Assembly (NCBI GenBank): GCA_036677505.1
Contig: JAVBWK010000009.1
Coordinates: 1-64,000, forward strand
Source of the DNA: UBA2227 sp036677505
GTDB taxonomy: Bacteria; Bacillota_I; Bacilli_A; Erysipelotrichales; Erysipelotrichaceae
Length of the DNA stretch: 64,000 nt
Reading direction: 5' to 3'
The translations under genes and the position numbers were made by a program. Below the pieces are notes generated by a model. That model did not search any database and was not told the DNA's origin. It worked only from the letters and a program-made list of their open reading frames with translations. This document shows positions 16,677 to 25,100 of this stretch, one piece after another (position 1 is the stretch's first letter; every line of letters begins with the position of its first letter).

Positions 16677-17608
16677 TTCCTATCATTACTCCTTCTAAAC
16701 TTGGGAATAATCATTTTTATCTTCAGGGATACCTTTCCGTCAAATCGGGTATGAGCTCTAATGTAACCCTTATAACCATTTTTATTCAGATGGCAGCTAA
16801 CAGATCGAACAACATCGTCAATTTCGGTGAAGTTTGATGTCAACAATGTTGAATTACTTTCAATCATCATTGGAGACTTGCGATCAAATAGAATGATCTC
16901 TGCTGCTTCAAAATTTTTACCAATACATGCCAGCATTTTCCGACGGATCGGGTCACAAACAAAGCTACAGATGGGCATAGTCGCAGCCCGATGGAATCCG
17001 GTTTCTCTATCAGTTTCTGAAAAGAAGACGCCAAGATCAGGGTGGGTGTGACCTTCAAGCACAAACTCACTGCCTGTGGAATTTTTGAGAAACGGATTTA
17101 CGGGATATCCAGATGCATCCGTATTATATTCTCTTTCCTTCTTTAGAAACTCTTCGCGATAGTACACTAGAAAATCGATGCCTTCATTATATTCTCCATT
17201 TGGACCGAGATTGCTTGCCGACGTTTTTCCTCGATTCTTCGTAGGTATCTCGATGAAATGAGTGATGACAGTGTTTATATGCCCTGTTGGATTTAGAAAG
17301 ATGTGACCGTATCCATTGAACTTCTGTTCGCAATGATTCTTAGGAGACCGCCTTCCATAGCTTACAATGTGATCTAGTTCCCATTTAGCCTCAGGCAGTA
17401 CAAATACTTTGTTATTTCCGTTTCCGTGTCGTTCTGCTAAATAAGCATTTCTACATTCATTCTTGATGGTTTTTTCAATAACTGTCGCATCCAGAACCGG
17501 AAAGTTGCGGTCAGCCCGCTTTTCTCTGGGGGGAAGGGGGTTAATCAAGCTATGAGTGTATTGATTCATTATTGTTACCGTCAATCCAAAAGGATTGTTT
17601 CCTTTCAT
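16673..17608 (-). CDS. JAMM/MPN metallopeptidase (deubiquitinase-like)
   Basis: This 311-aa protein carries an exact JAMM signature, H187-x-H189-x7-S197-x2-D200 (GHTHPDLGVFFSETD), with Glu120 as a candidate catalytic glutamate upstream. JAMM enzymes cut isopeptide or linear bonds after ubiquitin-like proteins and mature their precursors. The N-terminus includes INPLPPREKR, one of the operon's proline-rich motifs. The start overlaps the E2 stop by four bases and its stop overlaps the next start, so expression is tightly linked. The final segment ends in a basic tail (IIPKFRRSNDRK). It should process the 98-aa ubiquitin-like protein at 20008-20304 or reverse its attachment. Confidence 0.85.
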   Translation of the reverse strand: MKGNNPFGLTVTIMNQYTHSLINPLPPREKRADRNFPVLDATVIEKTIKNECRNAYLAERHGNGNNKVFVLPEAKWELDHIVSYGRRSPKNHCEQKFNGYGHIFLNPTGHINTVITHFIEIPTKNRGKTSASNLGPNGEYNEGIDFLVYYREEFLKKEREYNTDASGYPVNPFLKNSTGSEFVLEGHTHPDLGVFFSETDRETGFHRAATMPICSFVCDPIRRKMLACIGKNFEAAEIILFDRKSPMMIESNSTLLTSNFTEIDDVVRSVSCHLNKNGYKGYIRAHTRFDGKVSLKIKMIIPKFRRSNDRK

Positions 17609-18243
17609 GCATTCGTTCTGTTTCTGCGTGGCAGCGGGGGTGCGTCAGAACTTATGATTCTCTCACTTCTTGATGGAAGCGGAACCATCGCAGGGGTATA
17701 AATCTTGGATAGATTCATGGTAGGGAAACGTTTTTCTGCAACACCTTCTTTGTGCCATTTTTCGAGTGTTGGATTCGCCATAGAATCATATCTTGTTACG
17801 TTACTGTTATGAATTACATCCATAATCAACTTCTCAACAACTGTAACCAGAGAGCTTACTAATGGTATCCAATGATCTATGCATGCAACTCCGGATCTGA
17901 ATACATTCGGGCTTGCAAGATAGCGGTCTTTCGGATAAAAAGCCGATATACTTTTCAATGGATATCCAAGATAAACTATAATTTCAAAAGAAGTTGAGTT
18001 GCATGGCTTTGGTTTAGTGTCATCTTGGGACACAAGATAATGTGAAGGAGCATTGACTGTTATTTTCATATGTAACTCTTCTCCGGGATTTGCTTTCAAA
18101 CGTTCAATCGTGACGATTTCCGGATTGTACTTTTTAATGATTGTGTTGTAATCATTTTTCAATGCCTCACGCGACTCGGAGTCAGAAACAGATATGATAT
18201 GCGATTTTCCATGTTCATCAACATAGTTAGCTGAATAACTCAT
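17605..18243 (-). CDS. E2-like ubiquitin-conjugating enzyme
   Basis: This 212-aa protein has a UBC-like core over residues about 55-150: FEIIVYLGYPLKSISAFYP, then ASPNVFRSGVACIDHW with the probable catalytic Cys121. This matches the E2 layout (strands, a HPN-like SPNV, then G-x-[IA]-C-[IL]-D). The C-terminus is extended by a proline-rich tail with VPLPSR and DAPPLPRRNR. GGGGGTG precedes the ATG at 18243; an upstream in-frame start at 18354 would overlap the E1 gene and has no site. It follows E1 by 16 bases. It should receive the ubiquitin-like protein from the E1 and pass it to a target. Confidence 0.82.
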   Translation of the reverse strand: MSYSANYVDEHGKSHIISVSDSESREALKNDYNTIIKKYNPEIVTIERLKANPGEELHMKITVNAPSHYLVSQDDTKPKPCNSTSFEIIVYLGYPLKSISAFYPKDRYLASPNVFRSGVACIDHWIPLVSSLVTVVEKLIMDVIHNSNVTRYDSMANPTLEKWHKEGVAEKRFPTMNLSKIYTPAMVPLPSRSERIISSDAPPLPRRNRTNA

Positions 18244-18259
18244 TCTTTCACCCCCTTTG

Positions 18260-19528
18260 TTAAAGTTGTCGAATAACATGCATTTTTTCAGCATCACCAC
18301 TGAAAGCGAATGTAGTAAGAATAATCTTTTCTGAGTCGAGGAAATCAAAGGCATCGCTGCGCTGAATCACTTTGATGTGTGCACCTAAGGGATATCCCAA
18401 TTGAAACAAAGTTGAATCCTTCAATTTTCTGTTTGATTCACAATTGAAGAAATTAACAGTTTTCTTTAAAGTGAGATTAGGATTCGCTTGAATTGGTTTC
18501 TCTTCATTACGACACTGACGGCAGATGAGATCATCACTATATGTTCGGCTTTCATGTTTCATAACTTCTATTTCTGATCCACAGCATCTACAGGGATAAG
18601 TAATGATAAATTCCGAGTAAGTCACTTTTTTATAGTTCAGCTGATGTGATGCAACTTCAAATTCATTTGTTCCCAGATCTGCTTCGATTTTATGAAGCAA
18701 CTGATCAAGAGTTATGTCAAGAACATTGCCGGTCAACCATTGAATTTTTTCTGGTGGTTGAATTGCACATCCCGGACAGTTTTTTCTGCGCATAGGTTTA
18801 GCAGAACTAAGTTCAAGATTTGGAAATGCTGTGTACGTGATTCGATGATTTATTACATTTTTGATTCCGATTACATGCGCCCGATATTGCTCTGCGGAAA
18901 TGTCGGCAGCCTTGCGACTTGCTAATCCGGATGTTCTGATAATCTCGCTTACTCCATCAATCTTGCGTACTTGCACACCGCTGCAAGAAGTTCGGATTGA
19001 TGAGTTATCAAACCAGTCATCGCTGATCAGACAGTGTAAGCAAAACTCTTTTCCATCCAAAATCACACTCTGTGCCATTTCATCGTATGTTCCATTCTGT
19101 ACTGTGATGGGTCGTCGTTCTTGTGGGATGCTCAACAACAACTCATTCATAAGTACTTTCGCTGCATAATTATCTACACTAAGAAATACATAGTCATACT
19201 CAGCGATTGCTTCTGGTCCAAGCATACACAAGTCTGCATTGATTCCATTACTATGACATCCATTTTCCAAAATAGGCTGTACTCTGGAAGAAACGCATTC
19301 TGCCTTGTTACGTCCGACATCTTCCGGCGTTCTTACAAGACTGCTGTGTTTTGCAGCATTCTCTAGTGTAAAACTGTCAAAATCAATGATATCTAAACTT
19401 GAACCCATCTTTGCAATGTCCTCAGCAACATTCGTCCCAACGGCACCTCCACCAATAATAAGGATCTTCTTGTTTGTGAATTTCGAACGGTGTTCTGATA
19501 GTTTCAGTGGATTGTATAGTTTTTCCAT
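18260..19528 (-). CDS. E1-like (ThiF/MoeB fold) activating enzyme
   Basis: This 422-aa protein starts with a Rossmann nucleotide site (KILIIGGGAVGTNVAEDIA, residues 21-39), an acidic strand end (DIIDFDSF) and HSSLVRTPEDVGRNKAECV, the arginine/lysine pattern of adenylating E1/ThiF enzymes. Paired cysteines FCLHC and CPGC form the usual structural zinc site, and a second ribbon is visible (CRCC and CRQC). The last 80 residues look like an extra beta-grasp-like or E2-binding domain (TLFQLGYPLGAHIKVIQ). It would adenylate the C-terminus of the ubiquitin-like protein and form a thioester. AAAGGAG precedes the start; the E2 gene follows directly. Confidence 0.85.
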   Translation of the reverse strand: MEKLYNPLKLSEHRSKFTNKKILIIGGGAVGTNVAEDIAKMGSSLDIIDFDSFTLENAAKHSSLVRTPEDVGRNKAECVSSRVQPILENGCHSNGINADLCMLGPEAIAEYDYVFLSVDNYAAKVLMNELLLSIPQERRPITVQNGTYDEMAQSVILDGKEFCLHCLISDDWFDNSSIRTSCSGVQVRKIDGVSEIIRTSGLASRKAADISAEQYRAHVIGIKNVINHRITYTAFPNLELSSAKPMRRKNCPGCAIQPPEKIQWLTGNVLDITLDQLLHKIEADLGTNEFEVASHQLNYKKVTYSEFIITYPCRCCGSEIEVMKHESRTYSDDLICRQCRNEEKPIQANPNLTLKKTVNFFNCESNRKLKDSTLFQLGYPLGAHIKVIQRSDAFDFLDSEKIILTTFAFSGDAEKMHVIRQL

Positions 19529-19552
19529 TTGCTTCTCCTTTAGTTGATGTAA

Positions 19553-19990
19553 TCATGAGCAGATCAGTTTTCCATTACTTCCAAACTTATGTCCGTTAGA
19601 ACAGCAGTAGCAATTCTCTTTCGGGATCCAGAAGATTTTCTGATTGCACCCAGGTTCGTTCCGTTGTTTATCAATAGGACAGCATGGGAACTGATTCGGA
19701 TGAACTCCCCGTGGTCCCAAATTCGCAATGTTTTGAGTCGGATTGATGGAATCGAATTCTGTTAATACAGAGGTTCGTGCTGGTAATGGACTGTTTCTTG
19801 TACTCGATAATCTTCTGTTATCTTGATGTACTTCTTGACGTACAACAGAATTCGCAGCTGAGATGTTTCGAGGTGGAAGTGGAGGGGGTAATGACGGGTT
19901 GCTTAAATCTCTTGTGGTGTGTGTTGCGATGGAGAAGATGATTGCTAAAAAGATCAGACAGAGACCGATAAGATAGAGAATGTTCATCAT
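19553..19990 (-). CDS. single-helix membrane protein, proline-rich with zinc-type cysteines
   Basis: This protein of about 145 residues has one N-terminal membrane helix (ILYLIGLCLIFLAIIFSIA), then a proline-rich segment with NPSLPPPLPPRN and NSPLPARTS, and a cysteine-rich end (FPCCPIDKQRNEPGCNQ, NCYCCSNGHKF) likely to bind zinc. Start codons GTG-ATG-ATG follow each other behind a weak GGGTG, so the exact start (19993, 19990 or 19987) is uncertain. It sits between the ubiquitin-like protein and the E1. The PPPLPPRN motif recurs at the ends of other operon proteins, suggesting a common binding partner. Confidence 0.6.
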   Translation of the reverse strand: MMNILYLIGLCLIFLAIIFSIATHTTRDLSNPSLPPPLPPRNISAANSVVRQEVHQDNRRLSSTRNSPLPARTSVLTEFDSINPTQNIANLGPRGVHPNQFPCCPIDKQRNEPGCNQKIFWIPKENCYCCSNGHKFGSNGKLICS

Positions 19991-20007
19991 CACCCGGTGC
20001 TCATTTC

Positions 20008-20304
20008 TTAAGCAACTTCCCCATCATCCATGATTGCCAAGACATCACCACCCATTAATCCAAACTCAGCAATAGTCATATTTTTGTCTGAACTCTGGTC
20101 TCCGGTACGCTTGTTTTCAAATATGATCTTCTTATTCGGGTTAATTCCAATATCCCCGGCATATTCTTTTAAGACTTGATCGAGTGTGTTTGCACTTGTT
20201 ACTGTAGCTCCGGGATAAGTCGTACCATTAACTTTGTGCATAATATTGATTTCAAATGCACTTTCAAGGGTGTTTAATGCTCCACTAATAGATTGCTTGT
20301 TCAT
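20008..20304 (-). CDS. ubiquitin-like beta-grasp protein
   Basis: This 98-aa protein has a beta-grasp pattern: FEINIMHKVNGTTYPGATVT, a central helix LDQVLKEYAGDIG, KKIIFENKRTGD, and a final FGLMGGDVLAIM. This resembles YukD/PRTRC-C-type bacterial ubiquitin-like proteins. The C-terminus is DDGEVA, not a bare glycine, so the neighbouring JAMM enzyme would have to remove three residues to expose Gly95, or conjugation works differently. AAGGAG lies before the start. It is the first gene of an operon that goes on with E1, E2 and JAMM genes, which strongly supports the assignment. Confidence 0.8.
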   Translation of the reverse strand: MNKQSISGALNTLESAFEINIMHKVNGTTYPGATVTSANTLDQVLKEYAGDIGINPNKKIIFENKRTGDQSSDKNMTIAEFGLMGGDVLAIMDDGEVA

Positions 20305-20345
20305 TTTTGATCTCCTTTTGACTTTCTCAGTCTCATTTTTAGCCT

Positions 20346-20374
20346 ATTATACTGGCTTGACTATACGATATCAC
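20346..20374 (-). promoter_or_regulatory. candidate promoter of the ubiquitin-like operon
   Basis: On the minus strand a perfect TATAAT (20346-20351) lies 17 bases from GTGATA (20369-20374, four of six to consensus), about 40 bases upstream of the ubiquitin-like gene. Confidence 0.5.
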
Positions 20375-20465
20375 ATAGCTTAAGACTTTTTGTTTTGGCT
20401 AGTTCAACGAACTATTATTAGGGTTTTTCAAATAAATTCTCGCTTAATTTCAAACTGAACATCAG

Positions 20466-20500
20466 TTTCTTACTGGAAAGTATCTCCAGGCAGTAAGAAA
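20466..20500. repeat. 10-bp inverted repeat in the 20.3-20.6 kb gap
   Basis: TTTCTTACTG and CAGTAAGAAA are separated by 15 bases that can extend the stem (CTGGA/TCCAG). No T-run follows on either strand, so it is not a standard terminator. It could be an operator upstream of the ubiquitin-like operon. The remaining gap (20305-20605) holds the promoter and terminator listed and no gene. Confidence 0.4.
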
Positions 20501-20547
20501 TCAAGTATTGAAGTTAATCGGTCAATCAACAGAAGATGCTTATGCAT

Positions 20548-20569
20548 AAAAAAGACAGCACTTGCTGTC
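20548..20569 (-). terminator. intrinsic terminator of the 477-aa gene
   Basis: Read on the minus strand, GACAGC-AAGT-GCTGTC is followed by six T residues, 37 bases after the stop of the 477-aa gene. Confidence 0.8.
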
Positions 20570-20605
20570 ATATAATATGCTTCAGGTCAATAATCGATAT
20601 GCTTG

Positions 20606-22039
20606 TTATCTCAATCTGATTTTTTGTTTAAGTTCTTTTGCCGGCATTTCCACCATTTTGTCAATATTATCAAGAAAGAAATAGCGTTCGTTCATCGACA
20701 GTTCATAGGCTAGTTGATCGAGGAATTCTTGTTTGTTATTGGTGTTTAGGAAATTAATAATGAAAGCATCAAATGCTCTGCTCTCCTTAATCGCATCAAA
20801 ACCACAATCAATCAATATGCTGTTCAGCTGATTCATGCTTTGTGTGCCGGTAAAAATCAATAAAGTTATCATAAGTTTACGGCTTGGATCCTTTTTGCCA
20901 AATAACACATCTCGGAATGTGTCAACAGTCGATTTTGTAATGTATGCCAGTTCATAAGCATCGATTTCATCATCACTGATATTATCATTTTGTGATTCAC
21001 TAATTTCTTTGTCAACTTTTCCAGCTTTATTTTTATTCTTGCGTTTCTTCTTTTTTTCCTCTTCATCATCATCAATCGAATCTTCATTAATGAAATTGGT
21101 ATGACAATAAAACTCCGAGTATCTTACTAGAAAATCTTTGAGAGACAACCGGATTTCATCAAATTCCTTCACCGATATGGACTTCTTGATTTTTGATTTT
21201 GTCTTAATAATCTTACCAAATAGGCCTTTGGTTTGAGTCCTTCCAATCAGTACAGAATCACGATGTGCTTTTTCTAGTTGTTCCCAATCATCATCGCTTT
21301 TTGTTAAAATATACTGATTATATATCGAAATAAAATGATGTACTTGCTGAGTCATGTATCTTTCAATTGCAATTAACAGACGATACCGGCTTTTAACGCG
21401 ATGGTCCGCAATATATTCTAAATTGCTCTTTACGAAGTTCGAAAAATCGTTGTTATTATCAATTGTCTCGATGTTTTCCTGAACTATCTGCGTGATCTTC
21501 CGGGTAATGGCTTTTCCGTTAGATGTTTCCTTTTGACTAGCAATAAACTCCCGGATACTTCGAAGACTCACAATATTAGGGTGATTCTCTAGTGGCATAG
21601 CTCTGGCGGTGGCGCGGTGTAACTCTCTTTCCAGCAGCACGTAATTTTTAAACCAATCATCCAGTTCCTGCTTGTGCATCAAGGCAAACATGACCGTCGC
21701 ATCGAAAATACTGCGAGGGTTTAATCCGTAGTGACCCGAACTTTTCAGTATTTCATCCGCATCTTTCACATCGGTTTTCATGATCAGTAAAAAAAGGATA
21801 ATCAAATATCGTGAAGGAATATAGTCTAGTTTCTCTTCATCAAACCAATCGCTGATGGACATTTCCTGAAGTGCGGTCTTCAGATATTTCAAAGATTTTT
21901 CATTGAGGTTTTCCAAATGTTTAGCGGCGATCTCATGGAGTTGTGAGTAATCATAATCAGGGAATTTGTCGGCAATCGTGTCTAGGAATAAATCCTGCTG
22001 CTGAATTTTAGTTGCTAAATAGGAGATGATGTTTTCCAT
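20606..22039 (-). CDS. hypothetical protein with duplicated PSR-helix motif, partner of STAND protein
   Basis: This 477-aa helical protein contains two copies of one motif: PSRYLIILFLLIMKTDVKDA near residue 76 and PSRKLMITLLIFTGTQSMNQ near residue 382, each followed by a LL/G and a DA-type ending. Similar PSR-helix units occur in HTH-associated Firmicutes proteins; here no clear DNA-binding HTH is visible. A lysine/glutamate-rich low-complexity linker (residues about 318-335) separates the halves. AGAGG precedes the start. It is divergent from the kinase-NACHT gene with a 124-base shared control region, so the two may form one functional pair (inference). Confidence 0.6.
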   Translation of the reverse strand: MENIISYLATKIQQQDLFLDTIADKFPDYDYSQLHEIAAKHLENLNEKSLKYLKTALQEMSISDWFDEEKLDYIPSRYLIILFLLIMKTDVKDADEILKSSGHYGLNPRSIFDATVMFALMHKQELDDWFKNYVLLERELHRATARAMPLENHPNIVSLRSIREFIASQKETSNGKAITRKITQIVQENIETIDNNNDFSNFVKSNLEYIADHRVKSRYRLLIAIERYMTQQVHHFISIYNQYILTKSDDDWEQLEKAHRDSVLIGRTQTKGLFGKIIKTKSKIKKSISVKEFDEIRLSLKDFLVRYSEFYCHTNFINEDSIDDDEEEKKKKRKNKNKAGKVDKEISESQNDNISDDEIDAYELAYITKSTVDTFRDVLFGKKDPSRKLMITLLIFTGTQSMNQLNSILIDCGFDAIKESRAFDAFIINFLNTNNKQEFLDQLAYELSMNERYFFLDNIDKMVEMPAKELKQKIRLR

Positions 22040-22108
22040 AATTTTATACCTCTAGTCTATTCTATCATTTGCGTTAATCACAATGTAGTGGGAATTATGA
22101 TTTTTAAA

Positions 22109-22137
22109 TTGATTGTCAAATGGGTGTCTTATATAAT
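22109..22137 (+). promoter_or_regulatory. promoter of the kinase-NACHT gene
   Basis: TTGATT (22109-22114) and TATAAT (22132-22137) are 17 bases apart, 27 bases upstream of the start codon. A minus-strand TAGAAT at 22059-22064 may serve the divergent gene. Confidence 0.6.
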
Positions 22138-22163
22138 TGTGATAATGGATGGGGGAGTTCATC

Positions 22164-25100
22164 ATGGATGATCAGCGCAAACCGCTTCCCAAAGGACGAT
22201 TTCAGGAGTATGAAATAGTAGATACAATTGGCTTAGGTGGCAGTTCTCTTTGCTATTTGGTGAAGAAAAACGATACGTTTTTTATTATGAAGGAACTTTA
22301 TCCTTTGGATCTGGCGGGTTATCTGTTTCGTAATGAACAAAAGCTCTTGTTGCGTGATGGGAAAAATCATAATTTAGTCAGACTGCTGAATCAGTCCAGA
22401 GATGATTTTTTGGTTGAGGCAAAAATCAGTAAAGAGTTATCGCATGTACAAAGAGAGTACAGTTTGCCTGGGGAGAATCCTTATTTCTCGAGTTTACACG
22501 ACCAGTTTAACGTGGCCGATTCTCATGCACATTATCTGATATATCAAAGTTCACAAGGCAGGACCCTAGATACTTACAAGAGTTATAAGGCTAAGGATGA
22601 TAAAAGCAGGTTGCTTGAGAATCTGGACCTTTTAAGCCGACTTGCAGAGGCGGTTTCAGAGATTCATAATCACGGGTATTTACACCTGGATTTAAAAAGT
22701 GACAATATTTACGTCTTGGCTTATGAAACTCCCGTAGTTCAGGTTTTGGATATGGGTTCTGCGCTAGACCGTAAGCAAATTTATCATACTGATGTAAATC
22801 ATCTGATTCGCAGAGTAAGCTTCAGTGACAGATACTCTTCCATGAGGTTACGTGAGATCAATAAACTGAAAAATGACATGCACTTCATTGAAGGCATGTT
22901 GGTTTCAACAGGGAGTAAAGACACGGACCTTCCTTCAAGAAAAAGGGAAATTTTGGATATAATCCATCAGTTGGATGAGTCGGATGATATTTATTCATTG
23001 TATGTCATCATGTCTGAACTGATCACGGGAACTCGATATGAGGATTCGGATTTATATGACTGTATCATGAATTCTGAGCAACTGAGCTTTCTTCCCAAAG
23101 CAGTTAAAGAAGATTTGCATGTTCGGATCTCATCGGGGCTGAACGATCCTTCAAGGATCGAAAGGTTCACTTCGGATGTTGAAGAACTCAAAGAGATAGT
23201 CAAGTCTGAAGGTATACATTTTGTTCTGTTGCGGTCAAAATCCCGGATCGATTATCAAAATAAGCATAAATTGATGAAATACAAGATACATGAAGGGCTT
23301 TTTGCTGAGTGTACATTGAATGATGTAAAGTACAGTAATCTTCAAGTACTTGTAGAAAAGCAGTTCAAGGATGAAATACAGCAGAATATCGTGATTCTTG
23401 GTGATGGGGGAATCGGAAAGAGTACCCAGTTAATGGTTGTCTGGGACTGGCTGTTGAAATCTAAGGATTCCGTCGCTCCTTTCTATATTCCGCTGATTGA
23501 CTTTCAAGAAAGCTCTTTTGACCGTCTGGTTGACTATATATTTCATCACTACGGAGGAAGCTTCACTGATAATCAAAAAGATCGATTATTTAAGCTGTTC
23601 AGTGAAGACTTAAAACATCAGTATGTGTTTATTTTGGATGGTTTTAATGAGTTTACTGAGAAGGATAAACTGATGAAGCAACTTCAGGAGTTATCGCGTT
23701 TCTCAAGAGTAAAACTGATAATAACCAGCCGAATCGAATATCCGGGATACCTCAATCATCGAAGTGCAGTCATCAAACATTTGACCTGGGATCAAGTAGA
23801 CAGTTTTGTCAGTGAATTCGGGATATCCAAGCTTGCTAAAAATGATTTGTATAGAAATCCGATGATTCTGACTTTAGTTTGCAGTTCCAGTGAATTTCTA
23901 AAAGCAGATGTGATATCTTCTAAGGATTTAGCTAATTTGCATTTGCACGATGGAAACAATCGAATGGAATTGATTGCGAACTACTTTATAGCCCAAAAAA
24001 TCAAGCATTATCTGAAATATGGGTGCATGTGGTCGGATAAGAATGTAGTGCTCAGAATGTTTGCGTATGAAGTAGTTTTACCTCAAATTGCTCGCATCAT
24101 GTTTGAACGCAATACGAACACGATTCCTCGAATTGATTTGGTGGATCTTCTGTTTGAATACTTCTCGAATAGAAACGAAGTATCCTATAAATCTTCTTTA
24201 ATGAATAAAATCTTCAAATACGGAAGCATCATTTCCATTCAGGATGACTATATTAACAACAGCCTTCTGATTGATTTGCTCTCAGATGAACTGTCTATAT
24301 GTAAAGCAGGTGACAGCGTTTCGTTTGTGAGTGAGGTGTTTCAAGATTTCTTTTTGGCATATCAAATCAGCAGGGAAATCACCTTAGAAGATAAATCAGT
24401 CACCCCGCTGCTAAAAACACATCATCTGCGATATGAAGTGCTGAAAAACGCTGGGGATCTTTTGCATGAGTATCGCTTCGCGGATCCGTTTGTATCAAGC
24501 AGAAATGTTTCCCATGTGGAGTTGTTTTTAAATAAATACCGTCATATATTTGACGGTTCTGCCGGTTTATTAGTGAAAAATGCTGTTGAGCTGATGCGGA
24601 TTTCGCGCAACGGATTAATATTGGCAGACTTATCCTATTTGGATTTAACTCAGGCAAAACTTACGGGTTCACTTTTTTCCACCATCGGAGAAGTCGATTC
24701 ACAGCCAGCCAGTTTTCGAGGAAGCAGATTATCGAAAGATGCATTTAAAACGCTTGAACACAGAAGCGAAGTGGATCGGATCATCGTATCAAAAGATACT
24801 AAACTTGTTGCCAGTTATTCAAAAGAAGAACGAAACACGAAAGTTTGGAATATTGATGAGAGCAAATATATTTCTGAATTTGATGATGAATGTGATTATT
24901 CGTGTTTTATTGATGAAAATCATATACTGAGTTTCAATAGGGATTTATTTGTGATTCATGAGGCAACTCAAGGTCGATATGTCAGTAGCTTTCGGATAAA
25001 AGATCATATCGTTTCCAATTATGGGGATTTAGATACTTCCATCCGGATTATGGGACTGATCGGCAATACCATTTATGTTGGTTTCAAGTTGGTTGAAGAG

